Source: Bordetella parapertussis (GTDB lineage: Bacteria; Pseudomonadota; Gammaproteobacteria; Burkholderiales; Burkholderiaceae_A). From it: a stretch of 64,000 bases of DNA. The stretch spans positions 16,316-80,315 of the forward strand of contig CAMAZF010000009.1 in assembly GCA_945862985.1 (NCBI GenBank). The letters are read 5' to 3'. Shown in pieces: positions 25,967 through 34,652 of this stretch. A program made the translations under genes and the position numbers. The notes below the pieces were generated by a model that worked only from the letters and a program-made list of their open reading frames with translations, did not search any database and had not been told where the DNA came from. Within the stretch, counting starts at the first letter, position 1; the number at the start of each line of letters is the position of its first letter.

Positions 25967-26229
25967 TGAATGTTCCCGACGGGTGGGCCCGGAGCGAGGA
26001 CCGTGGAGGCCTTTTACAACGATCTTTTCGGTTTGCTAACTTCGAGAGGGCATTTGCCTTTATGACGCAGATGGCCGAATTCAGCGAGCGCGTTCAGCAC
26101 CACCCCGAGTGGGTCAACGTCTATAACAGGGTAGAGATTCAGCTCACCACACATGATGCGGGTGGCCTCACTCAAAAGGATATTGACTGGGCGCAAGAAG
26201 CCAATCGTTGCTTTGGTGGATTTCAATAA
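25966..26229 (+). CDS. phhB: Pterin-4a-carbinolamine dehydratase
   Basis: An 87-residue enzyme, slightly shorter than the usual 95-110. It has the family signature E-x-x-x-H-H-P-E-W-x-N-V-Y-N-x-V-x-I-x-L-T-T-H-D-x-G-G-L-T-x-K-D. It dehydrates 4a-hydroxytetrahydrobiopterin after aromatic hydroxylation and so recycles the pterin cofactor. No phenylalanine hydroxylase gene is in the window. The ATG overlaps the previous stop by one base. Confidence 0.9.
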   Translation: MNVPDGWARSEDRGGLLQRSFRFANFERAFAFMTQMAEFSERVQHHPEWVNVYNRVEIQLTTHDAGGLTQKDIDWAQEANRCFGGFQ

Positions 26230-26232
26230 TCC

Positions 26233-26907
26233 ATGAGTGAGTCAATTGATCTGTATTGCGAACGTCTGGATCCGTCCTTTTGGGCGGAGCCCGTCAATGC
26301 GATCACCAATCTCGCATTTGTGTTGGTGGGGCTGCTCATGCTGCGCGGCCCGAGTTTCGCGGGCCGAGTGCTGGGCGTCGTTGAGATCATGGTGGGGTTG
26401 GGAAGCCTGGCCTTTCATACCTTTGCGACGCCTTGGGCGGCCGCACTCGATGTGGGATTCATCGGTGTGTTTATTTTGGCTTTTGCCTACGTGGTGCCCC
26501 GTGCGCTCTGGAGTGTCGCTCGCCCAATAGCAGCTGCAGCAGCGGGGACTGTGCTGGTCTTGATCTGGCAAATCAACCTGATGGCCACAGAGTTGCGTGA
26601 AATGCTCGGAAGTTTCCCCCCCGGCTTTTATGTGGGTGCTTGGCTGAGCCTACTGGTCTATGGGCTCATCTCTTGGCTTAAGGGGTGTTATCACGCTTCA
26701 AAATGGATGCTGACAGCAGCCTTCGTTTTTCCGCTTTCCCTTTCTGCTCGAGACCTCGATGGTCCTCTGTGCGAGGTGTTTCCTCTGGGGACACACTGGC
26801 TTTGGCATCTCTTAAATTCCGCCGTGCTCGGGCTCTGTGCCTGGTCTTGTCATGCTCAAGAGGCATCTAAATTCGGCGCAGCAGACCCTCACGCCGCCCA
26901 TTCCTAA
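26233..26907 (+). CDS. Ceramidase-family integral membrane hydrolase
   Basis: A 224-residue protein with about seven hydrophobic helices. It matches the alkaline ceramidase/PAQR-related family: D-x-Y-C-E-R near the start, E-P-x-N-A-I-T-N-L-A-F, G-S-x-x-F-H-T in helix 2-3 and a final G-T-H-W-L-W-H-L-L-N. The conserved His, Asp and Ser residues of these motifs bind zinc in eukaryotic ceramidases. The bacterial substrate is unknown. It starts 3 bases after phhB. Its last 96 bases overlap the convergent NYN-domain gene. Confidence 0.78.
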   Translation: MSESIDLYCERLDPSFWAEPVNAITNLAFVLVGLLMLRGPSFAGRVLGVVEIMVGLGSLAFHTFATPWAAALDVGFIGVFILAFAYVVPRALWSVARPIAAAAAGTVLVLIWQINLMATELREMLGSFPPGFYVGAWLSLLVYGLISWLKGCYHASKWMLTAAFVFPLSLSARDLDGPLCEVFPLGTHWLWHLLNSAVLGLCAWSCHAQEASKFGAADPHAAHS

Positions 26908-27465
26908 GGCGCGTCGCCAGACGCCTTTGTCATCACTGACGACAAAGCTTGCTTCAAGCCCTTGTACTCGCCGCTCCCTGAGATGATTCAGTATGGCCTT
27001 ATCGGCCTTGTCTCTGCCTTTTCCGCCCGCAAAATGAGTCTCGAAACGGGGATGCGTGACGAGGGTCTCTGAGACATCTCCATCAAACCAGAGCATCACG
27101 CTCAGAGTGGTCCATGTCTCAACCATCTCTCGAACGTGCTCGATCAAGCGGTCTCGTCCACCAGGTCCATACAAGAATCCGAGCCGGAAGAGAAGGTTGT
27201 GTCCGTCAATGATGACTCGGACAGGCTGCTGGGCCTGCATACACTTCATGATTGAGACACTAGGAAGGTCCCCAGCCGCTGCCTCAGGGATGGGCCAGAG
27301 TGAGAGTCCCTTTTGGTGAATCTCTGGAAACAGGGATTGCGCCTCTGCCTGGGGGAGGCTTCCGTGAATGGAGAGCTCGAGCACGCGGAGCCGAAGTGCG
27401 ACCAGCTCATCCCAGCTCATGGCTGAGGCAAGCTGCTCTTGGAGTTTCTCCCCATGGGCAATCAA
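26812..27465 (-). CDS. NYN-domain (YacP-like) putative ribonuclease
   Basis: A 217-residue protein. After about 80 helical residues, a NYN/PIN-like nuclease domain begins with V-R-V-I-I-D-G-H-N-L-L and continues with W-F-D-G-D-V, D-K-A-I-L-N-H-L and F-V-V-S-D-D-K-G. These acidic residues match the metal-binding set of NYN nucleases. The TTG at 27465 has AAGGG seven bases upstream and is preferred; an ATG at 27420 is possible. It overlaps the ceramidase-like gene tail to tail by 96 bases. Confidence 0.7.
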   Translation of the reverse strand: MIAHGEKLQEQLASAMSWDELVALRLRVLELSIHGSLPQAEAQSLFPEIHQKGLSLWPIPEAAAGDLPSVSIMKCMQAQQPVRVIIDGHNLLFRLGFLYGPGGRDRLIEHVREMVETWTTLSVMLWFDGDVSETLVTHPRFETHFAGGKGRDKADKAILNHLRERRVQGLEASFVVSDDKGVWRRALGMGGVRVCCAEFRCLLSMTRPGTEPEHGGI

Positions 27466-27488
27466 GTCGAAACCCTTACACTTGGGCC

Positions 27489-28319
27489 ATGACTGACTGG
27501 TTTAATCCACGCCAAGCCACGCCGGACAGCGAGGCCATCATGGAGCGATTGGATACGGCGAGCCGACGATTTCGGGCACGCTGGCTGAACGCTCGTCTCA
27601 ACTGTGCCTATGGCCCCGGGCCACGGCAGCAGTACGACCTCTTCCTTCCCCCAGAGGGAAGGGCGGTTCGCGGGCTGCAAGTCTTTGTCCATGGGGGGTT
27701 TTGGTCGAGTAGGCACAAGGATCAGTTTAGTGCCCTGGCGCCAGGGTTTTTGTATGAGGGCTGGGCGGTCGCCATCATGACCTATCCGCTCATGCCGGAC
27801 ATTCGTCTGCCTGATCTCATCGATCAGACCGCTGCGGGGCTGACTGAACTGATCCAGACAGAGGCATCTGCGCTTGGGGTCTCTGAGGTGGTCGTGACCG
27901 GCCATTCCGCTGGTGCACACTTGGTTGCGATGGCCTTTCACACTGCCCGCGGTCAGCAAAAGACTCATGTGCTGAGTATTCGACCAAGCCGCCTGGTCTT
28001 GGTGAGCGGGGTCTATGAACTGATGGAGCGTGCAGCGGCTCCGGTCAGCGCGAAGATTGGACTGACGCCAGCCGATGCCCTGGAGAGCTGTCCTCTGAAG
28101 CACTGCAGCCCCAGCCCAACGGAGACATATATTTTTGCGGGGCGGCGAGAACCAGAGCGTTGGTGTGAGCAAGGAACCACCTATCAACGTCACCTGCATC
28201 AGCAGGGGCTCAGTCATGCTCACCATGCACTCGTGGCTGGGCATGATCACTTTACGCTGCTGGAGGCAATCGCAAATCCGGCGAGTGAGATTGCGCTGGC
28301 GATGAAAGGTTTGGGCTAG
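27489..28319 (+). CDS. Alpha/beta hydrolase, arylformamidase (kynurenine formamidase)-like
   Basis: A 276-residue hydrolase. The oxyanion-hole motif H-G-G-F-W (68-72), nucleophile S140 in G-H-S-A-G-A-H, and a late acid/His pair ending in H-D-H-F are all visible. H-G-G-(F/Y)-W together with G-H-S-A-G-A-H-L is characteristic of AFMID-type formamidases and related esterases, so formylkynurenine hydrolysis is possible but not proven. Its stop shares the palindromic CTAG with the stop of the convergent chemoreceptor gene. Confidence 0.75.
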   Translation: MTDWFNPRQATPDSEAIMERLDTASRRFRARWLNARLNCAYGPGPRQQYDLFLPPEGRAVRGLQVFVHGGFWSSRHKDQFSALAPGFLYEGWAVAIMTYPLMPDIRLPDLIDQTAAGLTELIQTEASALGVSEVVVTGHSAGAHLVAMAFHTARGQQKTHVLSIRPSRLVLVSGVYELMERAAAPVSAKIGLTPADALESCPLKHCSPSPTETYIFAGRREPERWCEQGTTYQRHLHQQGLSHAHHALVAGHDHFTLLEAIANPASEIALAMKGLG

Positions 28320-29506
28320 GCTGGGCTTCTTTCGAGCGCTTGAAGCTTTGAAATGACGGACTGAGACGCATCATCGAGGTCCTGATAGGCCCTCATGCCA
28401 TCCTCGATTTGCCCCATTTCAAATAAGCGGGCTGCTCGTATTCCGCATTCATGAACACGCTGGTGCGGAGCCTCGATCTCCCGGAAGTCGCTGCACGCGG
28501 CGAGCGTGGTGTCATTTACGCTGTAGTACCACTTACCGAGACGGCATTGGCGATGGTCGGTCAGGTCTGAAGACTTGAGCGAGGATCTCCCCACTGCCAT
28601 GTCGAGAAGACGCTTCTTCCAGAGCAGGTGGTCAGCCTGTGCAAGGAGAATGACCTTCCCAGGAATATCCTCCAAGGCCAGTTTTCCACGCCAGTCTTCA
28701 ATGAGCCTCACACTGTGGTCGGTTTGGCTCGCCAGTTGATTCACGGCCTCTAAGTTGACGTCTCCCTTGTCCTTGACCGTTGCCATGTTGCTGGCCATCA
28801 GGTCGATGGCCTCGCGCTGCTGGGAAATAATGATGGATAGCTCGCGAACCTGGCCTGAGATTGAGCCCGCATTCTGATTGATCTGCTGGAAGTCGTCATG
28901 CACCTCTCTGGATTTGACGACAACCTGGCTCACCTGGGCTCGCGCATCAGAGACTGTGTGGATGACCTCTCCGAAACTCTGGGTGAGTTGCTTAATCTGA
29001 CTTCGAATGGTGCCAGTCGCCTCACTGGTCTGTCGAGAGAGAGACTTCACCTCCTCTGCCACCACAGCGAATCCCTTTCCATGAACACCGGCCCGTGCAG
29101 CCTCGATTCCAGCATTGAGGGCAAGGATGTCTGTGTGGTCTGCAATCTTTGCAATCAGATCGACCACCTTCGAGAGTTCACGCACGACGCCCTGAAGCTC
29201 GCTGGCTCGTGTCGAGACGGATTCGAACGTTTGGCCCGTCAGGCTGATCTGTTCCGCAAGTGCGGTCATCTCACGCATGCCATCTTCTGTGAGGCGAGAG
29301 GATTCCTCGACGGCGCTGCTGGTGCGAGTGGACGTGCGACTGATGTCGCCGATGGAGGCTGAGAGCTCTTCTAGGGCAGAGGCCATGGAGGCTGCAGCCA
29401 TCTGCACCTCTCGGGTGCCAGAGAGAATATGCGCCGTAGAAACGCTGACCTCGACCGTTGAGAGGCTGAGGTCAACTACATTTTTGAGAATGTCACGAGA
29501 GTCCAT
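28316..29506 (-). CDS. Soluble methyl-accepting chemotaxis protein with C-terminal zinc-binding CZB domain
   Basis: A 396-residue chemoreceptor starting at the ATG at 29506. There is no membrane segment, so it acts in the cytoplasm. The signalling hairpin tip is intact (I-A-D-H-T-D-I-L-A-L-N-A-G-I-E-A-A-R-A-G). The last 120 residues form a CZB domain with the diagnostic H-x-x-C-R-L-G-K-W-Y-Y and flanking His residues (A-D-H-L-x-W-K and H-Q-R-V-H). CZB domains bind zinc through 3His/1Cys and can sense zinc or hypochlorite. No chemotaxis operon is nearby. Confidence 0.9.
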   Translation of the reverse strand: MDSRDILKNVVDLSLSTVEVSVSTAHILSGTREVQMAAASMASALEELSASIGDISRTSTRTSSAVEESSRLTEDGMREMTALAEQISLTGQTFESVSTRASELQGVVRELSKVVDLIAKIADHTDILALNAGIEAARAGVHGKGFAVVAEEVKSLSRQTSEATGTIRSQIKQLTQSFGEVIHTVSDARAQVSQVVVKSREVHDDFQQINQNAGSISGQVRELSIIISQQREAIDLMASNMATVKDKGDVNLEAVNQLASQTDHSVRLIEDWRGKLALEDIPGKVILLAQADHLLWKKRLLDMAVGRSSLKSSDLTDHRQCRLGKWYYSVNDTTLAACSDFREIEAPHQRVHECGIRAARLFEMGQIEDGMRAYQDLDDASQSVISKLQALERSPA

Positions 29507-29561
29507 ACGCGAGATTCTATGCTGTCGCGTGTGAAACTTTATGACTAAGGCCTCTGTTTGT

Positions 29562-29948
29562 TCAGGCCTCGCGCGAGCCGCCAGCCTCTTCGAGCCGTCG
29601 AAGATAGTCAGCCCAGAGGACGTCTTGGTGCTCTCCGAGCCACTTGAGATAGGCCCAGGTAAAGAGCCCTGAATCATGGCCGTCAGAGAACTGTGGCTGC
29701 ACCGCATAGTTTCCAACGGGTTCCAAGCCAATCAGTCCAACGTTCTTCTTGCCGGTCTGCAAGATCTCCTGACCCGGCCCATGGCCCACCACCTCCGCTG
29801 AGGGCGAATACACCCTCAGGAGCTCGAAGGAAAGGGCGATCGAAGACCCATCCTCATAACGGAGTGTGAGCACTCTTTTGGATTGATTGACCTCTAGGTC
29901 GTCAGGGACGGGTGCGTCTTGGGTGTGTCGAAAGGTAGGGATGCTCAT
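29562..29948 (-). CDS. DUF971 domain protein
   Basis: A 128-residue protein matching DUF971 (GBBH-like N-terminal domain): V-N-Q-S-K-R-x-L-T-L-R-Y-E-D-G, L-L-R-V-Y-S-P-S-A-E-V, and the late V-G-N-Y-A-V-Q-P-x-F-x-D-G-H-D-S-G-L-F-T-W. In eukaryotes and some bacteria this domain is associated with iron-sulphur cluster proteins and gamma-butyrobetaine hydroxylase; in Burkholderiales it is a conserved stand-alone gene. It lies 9 bases before the end of the rraA-like gene and may be co-transcribed with it. Confidence 0.88.
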   Translation of the reverse strand: MSIPTFRHTQDAPVPDDLEVNQSKRVLTLRYEDGSSIALSFELLRVYSPSAEVVGHGPGQEILQTGKKNVGLIGLEPVGNYAVQPQFSDGHDSGLFTWAYLKWLGEHQDVLWADYLRRLEEAGGSREA

Positions 29949-29957
29949 ACGCGTAGT

Positions 29958-30671
29958 TTACCGGCCGGTCCTCGCCCGCCAGGCCTGAAAGGCGGTTTCC
30001 GTCGTGGGATCAGTGGGTGGATATAGCCCTCGAATACTCGCCCCCTCGCGTACACGCTCCATGACGAAGTCCTCAAAGGCGGTCATGTCAAAGGCCTCAT
30101 GGGCCAGTTCTTCGGCCAGCTCTTTGGGGAGCACCACCACCCCGTCAGCATCACCCACCAGGATATCGCCGGGGAAGACAGGCGCATCGCCGCAGCCGAT
30201 GGGCACATTGATGTCAATCGCATGATGAAGGGTGAGGTTGGTGGGTGCCGAGGGCCGGTGATGAAAAGCTGGAATGCTGAGCGCAGCAATCTCACCTGAG
30301 TCCCTAAAGCCGCCGTCGGTCACGATACCTGCCACACCGCGCATCATCAGGCGAGAGATCAGGATGGCACCGGCCGAGGCAGCACGTGCGTCCTTTCTGC
30401 TGTCTATCACCATCACATGCCCAGCTGGGCAAGTCTCAATCGCCAAGCGTTGGGGGTGGGAGGGGTCACGGAAGGCGCTGATGGGGTTCAGATCCTCGCG
30501 TGCTGGAATGTAGCGAAGCGTGAAGGCCTCTCCCACCATGCTCTCTTTGAGAGGTCCAAGGGGACGAACGTCTTGGATGAATTGCTTATTGAGCCCCCGC
30601 TTGAACAGAAGGGTGGTGAGCGTGGCGGTGCTGATGGATCTCAGCTTACGGCGTGCCTCTTCGGTGATCAT
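29958..30671 (-). CDS. RraA-like protein (possible 2-keto-acid aldolase/decarboxylase)
   Basis: A 237-residue protein beginning at the ATG at 30671. It has the RraA/HMG-aldolase fold signatures: A-x-T-L-R-Y, G-x-V-M-V-I-D-S, G-V-A-G-I-V-T-D-G-G-F-R-D and G-D-I-L-V-G-D-A-D-G-V-V-V-L-P. The D-G-G-x-R-D stretch carries the Arg and Asp residues used by the metal-dependent HMG/CHA aldolase branch, so an enzymatic role is plausible. It is divergent from the IlvD/Edd gene across 39 bases and probably belongs to the same sugar-acid pathway, perhaps cleaving a keto-acid intermediate. Confidence 0.8.
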   Translation of the reverse strand: MITEEARRKLRSISTATLTTLLFKRGLNKQFIQDVRPLGPLKESMVGEAFTLRYIPAREDLNPISAFRDPSHPQRLAIETCPAGHVMVIDSRKDARAASAGAILISRLMMRGVAGIVTDGGFRDSGEIAALSIPAFHHRPSAPTNLTLHHAIDINVPIGCGDAPVFPGDILVGDADGVVVLPKELAEELAHEAFDMTAFEDFVMERVREGASIRGLYPPTDPTTETAFQAWRARTGR

Positions 30672-30692
30672 GGGTTGCCTCCTGAAAACTGA

Positions 30693-30706
30693 TGTATTAG
30701 TGTACA
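30693..30706. promoter_or_regulatory. Candidate GntR/FadR-type operator between rraA-like and dehydratase genes
   Basis: TGTA and TACA arms around six bases form an inverted repeat (TGTATTAGTGTACA) in the centre of the 39-base divergent spacer. FadR-subfamily regulators often use sites of TTGTA/TACAA type, and such a regulator is encoded four genes along. The position would let one protein control both directions. Confidence 0.4.
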
Positions 30707-30710
30707 AGCC

Positions 30711-32453
30711 ATGACCAGACCTCACAAACTTAAACCCTCCGATCTGAGAAGCGCTCGTTGGTTTGCACCAGACGATTTCAGGTCATTCGGCCATCGTTCT
30801 AGAACCATGCAGATGGGCTACGCTCCCATCGATTGGGTGGATAAGCCCGTGATCGCGATCGTCAACACCTGGTCGGATGCTCAGCCCTGCCACGCGCATT
30901 TCAAGCATCGGGTCGAAGACATCAAGCGAGGAATTTTCCAGGCAGGAGGCTTCCCACTGGAGCTGCCTGCGCTCTCACTGAGTGAGATGTATGTGAAGCC
31001 GACCACCATGCTCTATCGAAATATGCTGGCGATGGAGACAGAAGAACTGCTGCGATCTCATCCGGTAGATGGCGCGGTTTTGATGGGGGGGTGTGATAAG
31101 ACCACCCCCGGACTGGTGATGGGAGCGACATCCATGGGGCTGCCGTTCATTTACATGCCTGCTGGACCCATGCTGCGGGGGAACTATCGTGGGGATGTGC
31201 TTGGTTCAGGAACAGACAGCTTCAAGTACTGGGATGAGCGCCGTGCAGGGTTGATCTCGAAGGATGAGTGGGTGGCGGTTGAGGCTGGCATTGCTCGCTC
31301 CTATGGCCACTGCATGACGATGGGAACCGCGTCCACGATGACCTCCATCGCAGAGGCATTGGGGCTCACGCTTGCAGGTGCAAGCTCGATCCTCGCTGCT
31401 GATGCAAACCATCCACGTATGGCGGCTGAGTGCGGCAGAAGAATTGTCGAGATGGTCTGGGAAGACCTACGTCCTTCAGAGATTCTGACGGCGGCTGCAG
31501 TCAAGAATGCCGCCACCGTTGCCATGGCGCTGGGCTGCTCGACCAATGCGGTGATTCACCTCCTGGCCATGTCTAAACGCGCGGGTGTTGCATTGAGCCT
31601 CGATGATCTGGATGCCATTGGGCGTGTGACACCAGTCATCGCCAATGTTCGGCCAGTGGGAAAGACCGCCCTGATGGAGGACTTCTTTTACGCCGGTGGC
31701 CTTCGTGCCCTCATGGCGAATCTGTCTGATCGACTTGATTTGTCCGTGATGACGGTTTCTGGAATCACCCTTGGAGAGGCTCTGTCTGGAGCGAAGGTCT
31801 ATAACGACGACGTGATCCGCAGCCTGGACAACCCCGTTTATCACGAGGGTTCGTTGGCCGTGCTGAAAGGTAACCTGGCACCCGATGGGGCAGTCATCAA
31901 ACCTGCAGCCTGCGATCCGCGGTTTTATCAGCATGTGGGCCCAGCGCTGGTCGCCGATCACTACGATGAGCTCATCTCGATCATTGAGAACGAAGATCTC
32001 GAGATATCACCCGAGACGGTTCTCATTCTGCGCAATGCAGGTCCTCAGGGAGGTCCAGGCATGCCAGAGTGGGGCATGATCCCCATGCCGAAGGCGCTGC
32101 TGAAGCGTGGAATCCGCGATATGGTCCGAATGTCAGACGCTCGAATGAGCGGCACTTCTTATGGCGCCTGTGTCCTTCACATCGCCCCAGAGGCGTATGT
32201 CGGTGGTCCGCTCGCATGGGTACAAAACGGTGATCTCATTGAGCTCAATATCCCCAAGCGAAGCTTGAATGTGTTGGTGAGCGAGGAGGAGCTCGAGCAG
32301 CGCAGGCGAAACTGGACTCCGCCGCCCCGGCGGTATGAACGGGGATACGGCTTCATGTTCTCGCAACACATTGAGCAGGCCGATAAGGGCTGTGACTTCG
32401 ATTTTCTAAAGACAGAGTTTGGTGGCCCCGTATCAGAGCCGGAGATTCATTGA
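30711..32453 (+). CDS. IlvD/Edd-family sugar-acid dehydratase (L-arabinonate dehydratase-like)
   Basis: A 580-residue enzyme. Three Cys residues positioned as the [2Fe-2S] ligands of sugar-acid dehydratases are present: C60 (Q-P-C-H), C128 (G-G-C-D-K-T-T-P) and C201 (Y-G-H-C-M-T-M-G). These lie at almost the same numbers as in characterised L-arabinonate dehydratase. The cluster-type ligand set and length separate it from IlvD proper. It should convert an aldonate to a 2-keto-3-deoxy acid. The gene overlaps the next dehydratase start and opens the plus-strand operon. Confidence 0.88.
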   Translation: MTRPHKLKPSDLRSARWFAPDDFRSFGHRSRTMQMGYAPIDWVDKPVIAIVNTWSDAQPCHAHFKHRVEDIKRGIFQAGGFPLELPALSLSEMYVKPTTMLYRNMLAMETEELLRSHPVDGAVLMGGCDKTTPGLVMGATSMGLPFIYMPAGPMLRGNYRGDVLGSGTDSFKYWDERRAGLISKDEWVAVEAGIARSYGHCMTMGTASTMTSIAEALGLTLAGASSILAADANHPRMAAECGRRIVEMVWEDLRPSEILTAAAVKNAATVAMALGCSTNAVIHLLAMSKRAGVALSLDDLDAIGRVTPVIANVRPVGKTALMEDFFYAGGLRALMANLSDRLDLSVMTVSGITLGEALSGAKVYNDDVIRSLDNPVYHEGSLAVLKGNLAPDGAVIKPAACDPRFYQHVGPALVADHYDELISIIENEDLEISPETVLILRNAGPQGGPGMPEWGMIPMPKALLKRGIRDMVRMSDARMSGTSYGACVLHIAPEAYVGGPLAWVQNGDLIELNIPKRSLNVLVSEEELEQRRRNWTPPPRRYERGYGFMFSQHIEQADKGCDFDFLKTEFGGPVSEPEIH

Positions 32454-33982
32454 TGCCTGGGAACATTTCCAAGATCATTCGGCTCGACGCGGCCGATAAC
32501 GTCGTGATTGCCCGGGTCGCGCTTGCAGTGGGTGACTCGATTGAAGACGAGGGCTTGGTGGTTTGCGAGGCTGTTGAGGCTGGGCATAAGCTTGCATCAC
32601 GCCTCATTCGGGCCGGTGAGCCCATCCTTAAATACAACACTGTGATTGGGTATGCGGCGTGCGACCTCGCTGCAGGGAGCTACCTGCACAGTCACAACGT
32701 GACCTTCGATGACGTCGAGAAAGACTACGCGTTTTCACAGCGGTATGTCCCGACGGCCCTCATTCCGCCCAGCCAGAGACGCACATTCATGGGGTTTTCA
32801 CGCCCCGATGGGCGAGTCGGGACTCGGAACACAATTGGCATCTTCATCACCGTGAACTGCTCGGCGACAGTGGCCAAGAAGATCTCGGCCTACTTCGACT
32901 CAGAGCGGTTGGAGGCCTACCCCAACGTCAGCGATGTTGTCGCTTTCGTACACGAGCAGGGCTGTGGGATGGAGATGACGGGCGAGCCCATGGATCTGCT
33001 GCGCCGAACCCTCTCAGGCATGATCCGGCACCCCAACATTGCGGGCGCTTTGGTGGTGTCCCTTGGCTGCGAGCGTAACAACCTCCAGCGCTTCTTTGAG
33101 CAGGAGGGCCTAGAGACTGGGAAGATGCTGCGAACGATCACCATGCAAGAGGCCGGTGGGACCCAGAATGCGGTCAAGCTCGGCATTGATGCGATCAAGG
33201 AGATGTTGCCAGAGGCCAATCGCTCGGAGCGTTCGCCTTGCTCGGCCGAGCACCTCATGGTCGGGCTTCAGTGTGGGGGTTCAGATGGGTTCTCGGGTCT
33301 GTCGGCCAATCCGGCACTCGGCAAAGCGGTAGACATTCTGGTGCGCAACGGAGGGACTGCGATTCTGTCCGAGACGCCTGAGATCTATGGAGTCGAACAG
33401 ACCCTCACGGCACGTGCAGTCTCTCCAGAAGTTGGGCAGAAATTGGTGGAACGGATGAACTGGTGGCTTGAGTACAGCAAGGGCCGCAACACGCAGATCA
33501 ATGGCATTGTTTCTCCTGGGAATCAGGCGGGTGGACTCGCCAATATTCTGGAGAAGAGCCTAGGCGGTGCGAAGAAGGGCGGTTCAACTGGACTCATGGA
33601 GGTGTATCGATACGCTGAGCAGGTTCGTACCCATGGCTTTGTGTTTATGGATACGCCGGGCTACGACCCAGTGTCTGCAACAGGGCAGATCGCAGGCGGG
33701 GCGAATCTCATCTGCTTTACCACGGGGCGGGGATCCTGCTTTGGCTCGTATCCATCACCCACCATCAAACTGGCTTCCAATACGCCCATGTTTCAGCGCA
33801 TGAAGTCCGATATGGACATCAATTGCGGTCAGGTGATTGATGGCACCAGGTCTCTTGACGACATGGGCGAAGAGATCTTTGAACTCATGCTTCGAATCGC
33901 ATCGGGTGAGCAGTCCAAGAGTGAAGCCCTCGGGGTGGGCGAGGAGGAGTTCTGCCCATGGCAGATTGGAGTGCTGGGCTAG
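32453..33982 (+). CDS. UxaA/GarD-family dehydratase with N-terminal SAF domain
   Basis: A 509-residue enzyme starting at the ATG at 32453, with GGAG at 32441-32444. Residues 1-90 form a SAF-like domain. The large domain carries the altronate/galactarate dehydratase landmarks G-F-x-R-P-D-G-R-V-G-T-R-N, H-x-x-G-C-G, L-G-C-E-R-N, G-L-Q-C-G-G-S-D-G-F-S-G and the late C-F-T-T-G-R-G-S-C-F-G-S. Members dehydrate hexaric or hexonic acids. Its pairing with an IlvD/Edd enzyme is unusual, so either two substrates converge or it performs a second dehydration. Confidence 0.85.
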   Translation: MPGNISKIIRLDAADNVVIARVALAVGDSIEDEGLVVCEAVEAGHKLASRLIRAGEPILKYNTVIGYAACDLAAGSYLHSHNVTFDDVEKDYAFSQRYVPTALIPPSQRRTFMGFSRPDGRVGTRNTIGIFITVNCSATVAKKISAYFDSERLEAYPNVSDVVAFVHEQGCGMEMTGEPMDLLRRTLSGMIRHPNIAGALVVSLGCERNNLQRFFEQEGLETGKMLRTITMQEAGGTQNAVKLGIDAIKEMLPEANRSERSPCSAEHLMVGLQCGGSDGFSGLSANPALGKAVDILVRNGGTAILSETPEIYGVEQTLTARAVSPEVGQKLVERMNWWLEYSKGRNTQINGIVSPGNQAGGLANILEKSLGGAKKGGSTGLMEVYRYAEQVRTHGFVFMDTPGYDPVSATGQIAGGANLICFTTGRGSCFGSYPSPTIKLASNTPMFQRMKSDMDINCGQVIDGTRSLDDMGEEIFELMLRIASGEQSKSEALGVGEEEFCPWQIGVLG

Positions 33983-33985
33983 GCC

Positions 33986-34639
33986 ATGGGCGTTGCTCAG
34001 TCCATCTATGAGCGTCTTCGAGGCCGCGTACTCGCGCTGGAATTAGAGCCTGGGGTCTTACTCTCTCGATCTGCCCTGGCCGCTCATTACGGAGTGAGTC
34101 AGACTCCAGTCCGTGATGCCTTGCTGAAGCTTGAGGCCGAGGGCCTTGTGCGTATTTTTCCGCAGTCAAGAACCGAGGTCGCGCCGATTGAGGTTGCGAA
34201 AGTACACGAGGTGCAGTTTCTGCGCAGAGCGCTTGAGGTGGAGGTGGTCCAAAGGCTCTGCGAGTGCCTTGAGCACGAGGGTTTGGTGGAGCTCGAAGGA
34301 GTTCTCAAGGCTCAGCGTGCCCTCATCAGCAACGATGACGCGCTTGATCGCTTCATGGGCCTGGACCAGGCGTTTCACGCCACTCTGTTTCGGCTCGCAG
34401 GCCAGCGCGATCTTCACCATTTGGTGGTGCTCAAGAGTGTGCATCTCGACCGAGTCAGGCGTCTGCAGCTGCCTTTAAGCGGAAAGCGCAGGGCCATCGT
34501 TTCCGAGCATAAGACCATTCTGGATGCGCTCAGAAGAAAGGATGCACCCGCAGCAGTGGCTGCGGTTCGTGGCCATCTGTCTGGGGCTCGTCGTAACCTC
34601 GAGAGCCTTTTGTCTTCCCATCCGCAGTACTTCGAATAG
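33986..34639 (+). CDS. GntR-family regulator, FadR (FCD) subfamily
   Basis: A 217-residue regulator. Residues about 8-70 contain a winged helix with the GntR motif L-S-R-S-A-L-A-A-H-Y-G-V-S-Q-T-P-V-R-D-A-L-x-x-L-E-x-E-G-L-V. The C-terminal FCD domain has the metal-binding D/H pattern (D-x-x-F-H, then H-x-x-I). FadR-type regulators of this kind usually respond to sugar acids or keto acids. It is within the operon and may act at the inverted repeat at 30693. Confidence 0.9.
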   Translation: MGVAQSIYERLRGRVLALELEPGVLLSRSALAAHYGVSQTPVRDALLKLEAEGLVRIFPQSRTEVAPIEVAKVHEVQFLRRALEVEVVQRLCECLEHEGLVELEGVLKAQRALISNDDALDRFMGLDQAFHATLFRLAGQRDLHHLVVLKSVHLDRVRRLQLPLSGKRRAIVSEHKTILDALRRKDAPAAVAAVRGHLSGARRNLESLLSSHPQYFE

Positions 34640-34652
34640 GAGTTCCTCATCC

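Noticed and set aside
27462..28250. Minus-strand 262-codon frame
   Set aside because: It is antisense to the hydrolase with intact nucleophile and oxyanion motifs.
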